NCBI GenBank assembly: GCA_017394565.1
Contig: JAFPXW010000394.1
Span: 1 to 5,593, forward strand
Source: Oscillospiraceae bacterium
GTDB lineage: Bacteria > Bacillota > Clostridia > Oscillospirales > Ruminococcaceae
DNA: 5,593 nucleotides
Direction of reading: 5' to 3'
The notes beneath the pieces were generated by a model. It searched no databases. It was not told the origin of the DNA and saw nothing but the letters and a program-made list of their open reading frames with translations. The number at the start of each line of letters is the position of its first letter. The stretch's first letter is position 1. This document shows positions 1 to 4,917 of this stretch, piece after piece. A program made the translations under genes and the position numbers.

Positions 1-1553
1 ACATCCTCCTGAAGGATGACAAGGGCTACCACTATATTAAGGTATCCGCTGAAGCCTATCCCCGTATCACTGCGGAAAAGCAGAAAACCGACGACAAATC
101 GCTGTATATCGGCCCTTACACCGGCGGCTTCGTCACGAAGTCTACGGTCGAGGAAGTGAATATGGTCTTTCGTCTGCCGACCTGCAAGAAGAAATTTCCG
201 GAAAGCTTCCGCAAAGCGCGTCCCTGCCTGAACTATCACATCCATCGCTGCATGGGCGTTTGTCAGGGAAAGATTCCGCAGGATCAGTACAAGGAGCTGA
301 TCGAGCAGGCGGTGCATTACATCCGGAGCGGATCGGGGGCATCGGTCGAGCGCATGACACAGGAAATGGAACAAGCCGCCGAAAACCTCGATTTTGAGCG
401 TGCCGCCTTGCTGCGTGACCGGATCAATGCCATCCGGAAAGCCGGCGAGTCCCAGAAGATCATCGACAATCGTTTCGCCGATGCCGATGTGATCGGAACG
501 GCGGATAATGGCGATGATCTGTGCATTTCCGTCCTCATGTACAGAGAGGGCAGGCTTTGGGACAAGCAGAATTTCCACTTCCATGAGGAAGCCGATGAAT
601 CCGCGCTCGATGCGTTCGTTCCGCAGTTTTACCACGGCAGGACGGATCTGCCGAAGGTCATTTTGCTGGAGAACGAGATCAGCGAAATGGAGATGCTCGC
701 CGAAATGCTCTCCAACCAGATGGGACGCAAGGTGAAGATCACCGTTCCGCAGCGCGGCGGCGGCATCGAACTGACACGCATGGCAAAAGAAAATGCCGTT
801 GAGTACATCGCCGTCAACTGCAACCGCACCGGCAAGGAGCTGCTCGCAGTTGAGGCGCTCGGCAAGATCCTCGGCATGGAGAATGTCCCGAAATATATCG
901 AGAGCTACGATATTTCCAACCTCGCCTCCGAGTCGATGGTCGCAGGCATGGTCGTGTTCGAGAACGGCAGGCCGCTCAAACGCGCCTACAAACGGTTTTC
1001 CATCAAGGAGCAGGAGGGGCAGAATGACTATGCTTGTATGCAGGAGGTCATCCGCCGCCGCCTGTCGCATCTGGATGATCCGGATGATCCCTATTTTGCG
1101 CGGAAGCCTGACCTCATCCTTCTTGACGGCGGGCAGGGCCATGTGAATGCCGTGGCACCCATTGTTGCAAAAATGGCACCGGACATCGCACTTTACGGCA
1201 TGGTCAAGGACTCGAAGCACCGCACACGCGCCATTGCGACCGGCGGCGGTGAGATCAGCGTTTCGGGAACGCAAAGCGCGTTTCAGCTCCTGACACGGAT
1301 CCAGGATGAGGTGCATCGCTACTCCGTGGCGTATATGCACAAGAAACACAAAAAACGCACATTTGCGTCGGAATTGACGCAGGTCGAGGGCATCGGCGAC
1401 AAGCTTGCACAGAAGCTGATGCTCCATTTCAAAACAAAGGATGCCTTGCTGGAGGCCTCGCAGGAGGAACTTCATCACGCCGGCATTCCGGAAAAAACAG
1501 CCGCGAAGCTTTACGCTTTTCTGCATGGCACCGAAATAGGAGGAAACAGCTAA
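1..1553 (+). CDS. uvrC: UvrABC excinuclease subunit C, 5' end outside window
   Basis: UvrC makes the dual incisions around bulky DNA lesions in nucleotide excision repair, acting in the cytoplasm with UvrA and UvrB. The frame is open from base 3 and gives 516 residues. By comparison with B. subtilis UvrC (about 600 residues) roughly 90 N-terminal residues, the GIY-YIG 3'-incision nuclease, lie upstream of the window. Numbering from base 3, the visible parts are: four cysteines at 61, 75, 83 and 87 with the spacing of the [4Fe-4S]-binding cysteines described for E. coli UvrC; a UVR (UvrB-interacting) helix pair at about 115-150; the RNase H-like 5'-incision nuclease with its D-D-H triad visible as D303 (YDISN), D375 (LLDGG) and H438 (DEVHRYS); and helix-hairpin-helix DNA-binding motifs from about 458 to the C-terminus. 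A GTG at 156 is internal and not the real start. The stop is 1 nt before rsmD, so the two are probably cotranscribed. Confidence 0.97.
   Translation, partial: ILLKDDKGYHYIKVSAEAYPRITAEKQKTDDKSLYIGPYTGGFVTKSTVEEVNMVFRLPTCKKKFPESFRKARPCLNYHIHRCMGVCQGKIPQDQYKELIEQAVHYIRSGSGASVERMTQEMEQAAENLDFERAALLRDRINAIRKAGESQKIIDNRFADADVIGTADNGDDLCISVLMYREGRLWDKQNFHFHEEADESALDAFVPQFYHGRTDLPKVILLENEISEMEMLAEMLSNQMGRKVKITVPQRGGGIELTRMAKENAVEYIAVNCNRTGKELLAVEALGKILGMENVPKYIESYDISNLASESMVAGMVVFENGRPLKRAYKRFSIKEQEGQNDYACMQEVIRRRLSHLDDPDDPYFARKPDLILLDGGQGHVNAVAPIVAKMAPDIALYGMVKDSKHRTRAIATGGGEISVSGTQSAFQLLTRIQDEVHRYSVAYMHKKHKKRTFASELTQVEGIGDKLAQKLMLHFKTKDALLEASQEELHHAGIPEKTAAKLYAFLHGTEIGGNS
1073..1090 (+). repeat. 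9-bp tandem duplication inside uvrC
   Basis: GGATGATCC occurs twice head to tail (1073-1081 and 1082-1090). It is in frame and encodes a duplicated D-D-P in the stretch LDDPDDPYF, between the first two catalytic aspartates of the UvrC RNase H-like domain. It is probably a small slippage event or a harmless loop extension. Confidence 0.7.
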
Positions 1554-1554
1554 C

Positions 1555-2109
1555 ATGAGAGTCATCACAGGCACCGCAAAGGGCACACGCCTGAAGACAC
1601 TGGAGGGACTGGATGTCCGCCCGACGACCGACCGCGTCAAGGAGGGGATGTTCTCCGCGATCCAGTTTGAAATTCCGGACAGCCGCGTGCTGGATCTGTT
1701 CGCAGGCTCCGGTCAGCTTGGCATCGAGGCGCTCAGCCGCGGTGCGAGACAGGCGGTTTTTGTCGATCAGTCGGCCAATTCTCTCTCTGTTGTCAAGGAG
1801 AACCTGAAGAAGACCGGCTTCACCGATCGCTCCGAGGTGCATCAGAAGGAAGCGGAACAGTACATCCGGATGGCACGGGGAACGTTCGATTTCATCTTCC
1901 TCGATCCTCCGTACCGGATGCAGATCCTCGAAAAAATCATCCCCCAGCTCCTGCCTTTGCTTGCACCAGGCGGCAAGATCGTGGCGGAACACGAAAATAA
2001 TTGCAAATTACCCGAAAAAATTTCAAATTTATGGTTGCAAAAAGAATACTTTTATGGTAAAATAGTAGTATCAGTGTATGAACTGACCGAGGAGGTGGAG
2101 GAGCCGTGA
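1555..2109 (+). CDS. rsmD: 16S rRNA (guanine(966)-N(2))-methyltransferase RsmD
   Basis: RsmD transfers a methyl group from S-adenosylmethionine to N2 of G966 of 16S rRNA during 30S assembly (E. coli numbering). The 184-residue product has the family's full length and order. It begins with the RVITGTAKGTRL strand, then the RNA-contacting RPTTDRVKEGMF stretch at 22-33. Next come the SAM-binding motif I LDLFAGSGQLGIEALSRGA at 46-64, an acidic residue ending the next strand (D71), and the catalytic DPPY motif at 117-120. The ATG is supported by AGGAGGA at 1538-1544, inside the uvrC 3' end, with a 10-nt spacing. The stop overlaps the coaD start by 4 nt. The last 35 or so codons are strikingly AT-rich (AAT, TTA, TCA, ATA, GTA) compared with the rest of the gene because they carry a promoter for coaD. 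The rsmD-coaD order is common in Firmicutes. Confidence 0.95.
   Translation: MRVITGTAKGTRLKTLEGLDVRPTTDRVKEGMFSAIQFEIPDSRVLDLFAGSGQLGIEALSRGARQAVFVDQSANSLSVVKENLKKTGFTDRSEVHQKEAEQYIRMARGTFDFIFLDPPYRMQILEKIIPQLLPLLAPGGKIVAEHENNCKLPEKISNLWLQKEYFYGKIVVSVYELTEEVEEP
2035..2063 (+). promoter_or_regulatory. Internal sigma-A promoter for coaD within rsmD
   Basis: The -35 is TTGCAA (2035-2040) and the -10 is TAAAAT (2058-2063, 5 of 6 to consensus), with a spacer of exactly 17 bp. An extended -10 TG sits at 2055-2056. A-tracts and T-tracts at about 2015-2030 could act as an UP element. The predicted transcript start is near 2070, about 36 nt before the coaD GTG. The same layout occurs in the two promoters at 4790-4864, which raises confidence. 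Confidence 0.72.
2089..2103 (+). promoter_or_regulatory. Double ribosome binding site deciding the coaD GTG start
   Basis: GAGGAGGTGGAGGAG contains a near-perfect AGGAGGT (2090-2096), 9 nt before the GTG at 2106. A second GGAGGAG (2097-2103) lies too close to that start to serve it well. The good site fixes GTG-2106 as the start, although it overlaps the rsmD stop. The same bases encode the acidic tail of RsmD. Confidence 0.8.
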
Positions 2110-2609
2110 GAAGAATTGCAGTGTGTCCCGGCAGCTTTGATCCGATCACACTGGGACATCTTGACATCATCCGGCGTGCATCCACACTGTTCGACAAGGT
2201 CATTGTACTGATTTCCACGAATGCCGCAAAGAATACAGCCAGCTTCACAGCCACGGAGCGCATGATGATGATCGCGGAAGCGACGCGCGACCTCGATAAC
2301 GTCGTCATTGATATCCTCGATGGCTTGCTGGTCGATTATGTCAAACAAGTACAGGCAGTCGCGATCGTCAAAGGTCTGCGTGCTGTCAGCGACTTTGAAT
2401 ATGAATTCCAGATGGCACTGACAAACAAGGTGCTGTACGAGGGCGCAGAAACGGTCTTTCTGACCACGAGCAAGGAGAATATGTACCTCAGCTCCAGCGT
2501 TGTCAAGCAGGTCGCCTATTTCGGAGGGGATATCAGTCCGTTTGTGCCGGAATGCATTCTGGAAACGATCAAAAAGCGTTTGATTAAGGAGGATCACGAT
2601 GAGTATTGA
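2106..2609 (+). CDS. coaD: Phosphopantetheine adenylyltransferase (PPAT)
   Basis: CoaD joins 4'-phosphopantetheine and ATP to give dephospho-CoA and pyrophosphate, the penultimate step of coenzyme A synthesis. It is a cytosolic enzyme, hexameric in characterised bacteria. The 167-residue product is the usual length and shows the nucleotidyltransferase signature GSFDPITLGH at 9-18, including the T-x-G-H motif (15-18). Lys42 follows in the phosphopantetheine/ATP loop, then GLRAVSDFEYE at 90-100 with the conserved Arg92. The C-terminal ATP-binding segment YLSSSVVKQVAYFGGD spans 127-142. The start is GTG, chosen because MRRIAVCPGSFDP matches the family N-terminus and a strong Shine-Dalgarno sits 9 nt upstream. 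It overlaps rsmD by 4 nt (GTGA) and the next gene by 11 nt, so translational coupling on both sides is likely. Transcription probably comes from the uvrC-rsmD operon and from the promoter at 2035-2063. Confidence 0.97.
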   Translation: MRRIAVCPGSFDPITLGHLDIIRRASTLFDKVIVLISTNAAKNTASFTATERMMMIAEATRDLDNVVIDILDGLLVDYVKQVQAVAIVKGLRAVSDFEYEFQMALTNKVLYEGAETVFLTTSKENMYLSSSVVKQVAYFGGDISPFVPECILETIKKRLIKEDHDEY

Positions 2610-3192
2610 AGAAATTCTGGATGACATGGATGAACTGCTGGACAAGGCTGGCAGTGTACCGTTTGCATCGCATAAATCGATTATCGAAGGCGAGCGCCTG
2701 CGTGAGCTGATCAACGACATCCGTCTGAATCTGCCGCAGGAGATCAAGCACGCCAAGATGGTCGCATTCGACCGCGACCGCATCATCAAGGAAGCGGAAG
2801 CCAAGGCAGAGCAGATCGTTCGTCAGGCGGAGGATCGTGCCAAGATCATCGTATCCGAGGAGTCGATCGTCCGCGAGGCCAAGAACCGCGCCGTAGAAGC
2901 TGTGACCAAGGCCAAGGCTGACTGCGACGAGCTTCGCGCACAGGCCAATGCGGATGTGGCAAGAGCAAGATCCGAGTGCGATGCGATCAAGCAGGCGACG
3001 GATACCTACATCGTGAATCGCTTCAAGGACGCGGAGGCTTACTACTCTACCGCCCTCAAGGACGTGCAGGATCGTAAGATGAAACTCGAGAAGCTCAAGA
3101 AGCGCAACAGCAAGAAGGCCGAGGGCGATTCCATCGACCAGAAGCTTGATGTCAAGTCTGACGCGAAGCCGGAGAAGAAGCCGGAAGTATGA
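2599..3192 (+). CDS. Coiled-coil protein of unknown function downstream of coaD
   Basis: No function is established that I can recognise. The product is 197 residues, highly charged, with no signal peptide or membrane segment, so it is probably cytosolic. It has an acidic N-terminal segment (MSIEEILDDMDELLDKA) and then IIEGERLRELINDIRLNLP at about 29-47. A long Ala/Glu/Lys/Arg-rich helix follows from about 48 to 163, with repeating E-A-x-x-x-A and R-A patterns typical of a continuous coiled coil. A Lys-rich, probably disordered tail covers about 163-197. Clostridial proteins with a similar N-terminus, annotated loosely as 'ATPase' or V-type ATPase subunit H-like, are, as I recall, found next to coaD. 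No Walker motif is visible, so 'ATPase' would be a misnomer. General resemblance to DivIVA-like or F0 subunit b-like coiled coils is only compositional. The ATG has AAGGAGG at 2586-2592 with 6-nt spacing and overlaps the coaD stop by 11 nt. It is the last gene before the operon terminator. Confidence 0.88.
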   Translation: MSIEEILDDMDELLDKAGSVPFASHKSIIEGERLRELINDIRLNLPQEIKHAKMVAFDRDRIIKEAEAKAEQIVRQAEDRAKIIVSEESIVREAKNRAVEAVTKAKADCDELRAQANADVARARSECDAIKQATDTYIVNRFKDAEAYYSTALKDVQDRKMKLEKLKKRNSKKAEGDSIDQKLDVKSDAKPEKKPEV

Positions 3193-3223
3193 TTTTGAGC
3201 AAAATGTAATAGAAAGCGCAATG

Positions 3224-3261
3224 GAGCGCACTTTTCCGAGGGGAGAAGTGCGCTCTTTTTT
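3224..3261 (+). terminator. Strong intrinsic terminator ending the uvrC-coaD operon
   Basis: Bases 3224-3237 pair with 3242-3255 to form a 14-bp stem (GAGCGCACTT with AAGTGCGCTC, then one T-G wobble and three more pairs) closed by a 4-nt loop. Six T's follow at 3256-3261. It begins 32 nt after the coiled-coil gene and ends 18 nt before the regulator gene start. A second AGCGCA at 3215-3220 duplicates part of the left arm. Confidence 0.93.
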
Positions 3262-3279
3262 GAATCAGGAGGGAACAGC

Positions 3280-3741
3280 ATGGATCAGATCGACCAGAAA
3301 CTTATCGCGATATTACAGGGAAATGCCCGGATGCCGCTGAAAGCCATCGCATCGCAGGTATTCCTGTCAGCGCCGGCAGTTTCCGCGAGGATCGAGAAGC
3401 TTGAGGCGCAGGAACTCATCAAGGGGTACCACGCGGAGATCGACCAGCAGAAGCTGGGGTATCACATCACGGCGTTCATCAGTCTGGAGCTTTCGGCAAA
3501 GCAGAAGCCGGAATTCTACCCGTTCATCGAACGCTGCCCGAATGTCCTGGAATGCAATTGCGTGACGGGCGTTTATTCCATGCTGATCAAGGTTGCGTTT
3601 CCGACCACGCAGGAATTAGACCGGTTTATCGGGGAATTATCGCACTTCGGCAATACCTCGACGCAGATCGTGTTCTCGACACCTGTGCCGCCGCGAAATG
3701 TCGTGATCCAGCCGCCGGAGGAACAAAAAGCAGCCGAATGA
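3280..3741 (+). CDS. Lrp/AsnC-family transcriptional regulator
   Basis: A 153-residue feast/famine regulator, the normal length of the family. Residues 1-50 form the N-terminal winged helix-turn-helix (IDQKLIAILQGNARMPL, then IASQVFLSAPAVSARIEKLE as recognition region, and ELIKGYHAEID as wing). Residues 60-135 form the alpha/beta RAM ligand-binding and oligomerisation domain, with the family-typical VTGVYSMLIKVAF strand at 95-107. Family members bind an amino acid or related small molecule and control amino-acid metabolism genes, often including their own. The specific ligand cannot be read from the sequence. The ATG has AGGAGGG at 3267-3273, 6-nt spacing. The gene sits immediately after a strong terminator and I could not find a convincing promoter of its own, so it may depend on read-through or a non-consensus promoter near 3190-3223. 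It converges on the recombinase gene. An AsnB-like gene lies 1.2 kb downstream, a possible but unproven target. Confidence 0.93.
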   Translation: MDQIDQKLIAILQGNARMPLKAIASQVFLSAPAVSARIEKLEAQELIKGYHAEIDQQKLGYHITAFISLELSAKQKPEFYPFIERCPNVLECNCVTGVYSMLIKVAFPTTQELDRFIGELSHFGNTSTQIVFSTPVPPRNVVIQPPEEQKAAE

Positions 3742-3749
3742 ACGGCTGC
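3725..3749 (-). terminator. Intrinsic terminator of the recombinase gene, overlapping the regulator's stop
   Basis: On the minus strand GCAGCCG (3749-3743) pairs with CGGCTGC (3736-3730) around a 6-nt loop, followed by TTTTTGTT (3729-3722). It starts 6 nt after the recombinase stop. The stop codon of the convergent regulator gene (3739-3741) lies within the loop. Read on the plus strand the stem is followed by CGATGGCTATTTT, a poor U-tract, so it should work mainly leftward. Confidence 0.8.
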
Positions 3750-3755
3750 CGATGG

Positions 3756-4754
3756 CTATTTTACACCGTTTCGTTTCACATCCGCAAGTGGTGAATGATC
3801 CATCGCCTCCTGCATGGACGTGTCCGAAAGGTGCGTGTAGATCTCGGTCGTCGAGATGCTTTCGTGACCGAGGATATTTTTCAGCGTCAGCACATCCACA
3901 TGACCGTGCTGATACATCAGCGTCGCGGCTGTGTGCCGCAGCTTATGCGTGGAAAGTCCGCGGCCGTCCAGTCCGGCGGCTTTCAGGGCGTTTTCCACCG
4001 TCTGCTGCACGCGCCGGCGGCTGATACGTTTGTTGCGGTTCGAGAGGAACAGCGCCGGATCGTCCGTTTCAGCTTGCAGCCGTTCAAACAGATACTCACG
4101 CAGCGCTGAAATGCACGCAGGATTGAGGTAAACGATGCGTTCCTTGTTTCCCTTGCCAAGCACGCGCATCCGTTTTTCCTCCATGTCCAGCGAGGACAGG
4201 TTCAGCCCGACCAGTTCCCCGAGACGGATGCCGCAGTTGAGAAACAGCGTCAGAATACAGTAATCGCGCAGATTGTGCTTGCCGTCGGTTTCGGTCGTGA
4301 CGGTTTTGAGCAGCTCCAGACTTTCCGTCAGGTTCAGATATTTCGGGAGTGCGTGCTTCGGACGGGACAACTCCAGATTCGTGGTCGGATCGTAGTCGAG
4401 AAGCGCCGCCTGCTTGGTCAGATATCGGAAAAAACTGCGCAGGGAAGTCGCTTTCCGGGCGCGGATCTTGTCCTTGTTGCCGCATTCTGACGCGATGAAG
4501 CTGTAGTAATTGTGGATGTCACGCAGCGTGATCTTCCGCACTTCCTCAATGGTCAGACTGCGCAGATCGACCGAATCCAGCATCCCCTGTGACGGCACAT
4601 CGTCCATGCTTTTGTCCAGAATATAAAACCGCAGAAATTGGCGTATATCCTGATAATACACACCGACCGTACTCTGCGCCAGTCCCTTGACGACTGAGAT
4701 GTGGGTGATGTAATCGTTAAGAAAATCCGGATTTTCCTTGCGATGGATCTGCAT
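3756..4754 (-). CDS. Tyrosine recombinase, XerC/XerD-like
   Basis: A 332-residue site-specific recombinase of the tyrosine (lambda integrase) family. It cuts DNA through a covalent 3'-phosphotyrosine and recombines two short sites through a Holliday junction. The N-terminal core-binding (SAM-like) domain spans about 8-115 and the catalytic domain about 135-325. All six active-site residues are visible: R177 (GIRLGE), K201 (GKGNKER beta-hairpin), H270 and R273 (THKLRH), H297 (GHESIS) and the nucleophile Y306 (EIYTH). It is about 35 residues longer than E. coli XerC/XerD. The extra length is mainly at about 46-72, between N-terminal helices. The likely role is chromosome dimer resolution at dif, but a mobile-element integrase cannot be excluded. 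No flanking att repeats or other mobile genes are seen. ATG is chosen because AGGAGGT (4770-4764 on the minus strand) precedes it by 9 nt. It is transcribed alone from the promoter at 4818-4790. Whether it is XerC, XerD or a single-recombinase system is not decidable here. Confidence 0.93.
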   Translation of the reverse strand: MQIHRKENPDFLNDYITHISVVKGLAQSTVGVYYQDIRQFLRFYILDKSMDDVPSQGMLDSVDLRSLTIEEVRKITLRDIHNYYSFIASECGNKDKIRARKATSLRSFFRYLTKQAALLDYDPTTNLELSRPKHALPKYLNLTESLELLKTVTTETDGKHNLRDYCILTLFLNCGIRLGELVGLNLSSLDMEEKRMRVLGKGNKERIVYLNPACISALREYLFERLQAETDDPALFLSNRNKRISRRRVQQTVENALKAAGLDGRGLSTHKLRHTAATLMYQHGHVDVLTLKNILGHESISTTEIYTHLSDTSMQEAMDHSPLADVKRNGVK

Positions 4755-4789
4755 GGCGTACTGACCTCCTGCCTGATGACTTTGCTTTC

Positions 4790-4818
4790 ATTATAGCACG
4801 TTTTCCGGAAATTTGCAA
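4790..4818 (-). promoter_or_regulatory. Promoter of the recombinase gene (leftward)
   Basis: On the minus strand TTGCAA (4818-4813) is the -35, followed by exactly 17 bp and a perfect TATAAT (4795-4790). The TGC extended -10 occupies 4798-4796. The predicted start is near 4783, giving a leader of about 30 nt that carries AGGAGGT. The spacer contains a 10-bp perfect palindrome. Confidence 0.85.
4802..4811. repeat. 10-bp palindrome in the recombinase promoter spacer
   Basis: TTTCCGGAAA is a perfect palindrome lying between the -35 and -10 of the leftward promoter, where a bound repressor would block RNA polymerase. A palindrome of this length can arise by chance in a window this size, so operator function is only a possibility. 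Confidence 0.35.
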
Positions 4819-4842
4819 GTCCCGACAGTTTTTTCTTGCAAA
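4812..4842. repeat. Inverted repeat formed by the two divergent -35 elements
   Basis: TTTGCAAG (4812-4819) and CTTGCAAA (4835-4842) are perfect inverted copies separated by 15 nt. Each contains the self-complementary TTGCAA that serves as the -35 of one of the back-to-back promoters. The symmetry is therefore at least partly explained by promoter architecture, but the flanking bases also match. Confidence 0.75.
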
Positions 4843-4864
4843 ACGCGGGCAGATATGCTATAAT
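4836..4864 (+). promoter_or_regulatory. Promoter of the AsnB-like gene (rightward)
   Basis: TTGCAA (4836-4841), a 17-bp spacer and a perfect TATAAT (4859-4864) preceded by TGC (4856-4858) make an extended -10 sigma-A promoter. The predicted start is near 4871, leaving a leader of about 47 nt. The leftward promoter of the recombinase lies back to back with it, with the two -35 elements 17 nt apart. Confidence 0.87.
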
Positions 4865-4877
4865 AGAAATGTATTTG

Positions 4878-4892
4878 CGATCCACCGGATCG
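4878..4892 (+). other. Small hairpin in the leader of the AsnB-like mRNA
   Basis: CGATCC (4878-4883) pairs perfectly with GGATCG (4887-4892) around a 3-nt loop. It would lie about 7 nt from the predicted 5' end of the transcript. No U-tract or leader peptide follows. It could protect the 5' end of the mRNA, or be chance. Confidence 0.4.
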
Positions 4893-4906
4893 AAACTGAA
4901 TTAAAT

Positions 4907-4912
4907 GAGGTG
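4907..4912 (+). promoter_or_regulatory. Ribosome binding site fixing the AsnB-like start
   Basis: GAGGTG lies 5 nt before ATG-4918. An in-frame TGA at 4906-4908 overlaps the site, and no start codon lies between it and the ATG. The reading frame therefore cannot extend upstream, and the short N-terminus is real in this sequence. Confidence 0.82.
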
Positions 4913-4917
4913 TACTT

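Noticed and set aside
1429..1992. 187-residue minus-strand open frame across the uvrC-rsmD junction
   Set aside because: It is antisense to two conserved genes and shows no recognisable domain.
2001..2029. Second promoter upstream in rsmD from TTGCAA at 2001-2006
   Set aside because: The hexamer 17 bp downstream is CAAATT, a poor -10, and no TG precedes it.
2052..2804. 250-residue open frame on the minus strand across coaD and the coiled-coil gene
   Set aside because: It is longer than coaD itself but lies opposite two convincing genes, has no matching ribosome site or family motif, and its composition mirrors the plus-strand codons.
3188..3212. Promoter for the Lrp/AsnC gene using TATGAT (3188-3193) or TAATAG (3207-3212)
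   Set aside because: Neither has an acceptable -35 at 16-18 bp, so it is not annotated.
2584..3231. 215-residue minus-strand open frame rich in Leu and Arg opposite the coiled-coil gene
   Set aside because: The Leu-rich look comes from reverse-complemented Lys, Glu and Gln codons; the plus-strand frame has the ribosome site, operon position and a sensible protein.
4812..4842. A dif or att recombination site next to the recombinase gene
   Set aside because: The inverted repeat is explained by the two -35 elements, its 15-nt centre is longer than the 6-8 bp usual between recombinase arms, and the arms lack the AT-rich dif-like sequence I would expect.
4755..4917. A lost N-terminal piece of AsnB in another frame upstream (frameshift)
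   Set aside because: No MCG-like start or amidotransferase motif was found in the region; it is fully occupied by divergent promoters, leaders and ribosome sites, and the other side is the recombinase gene.
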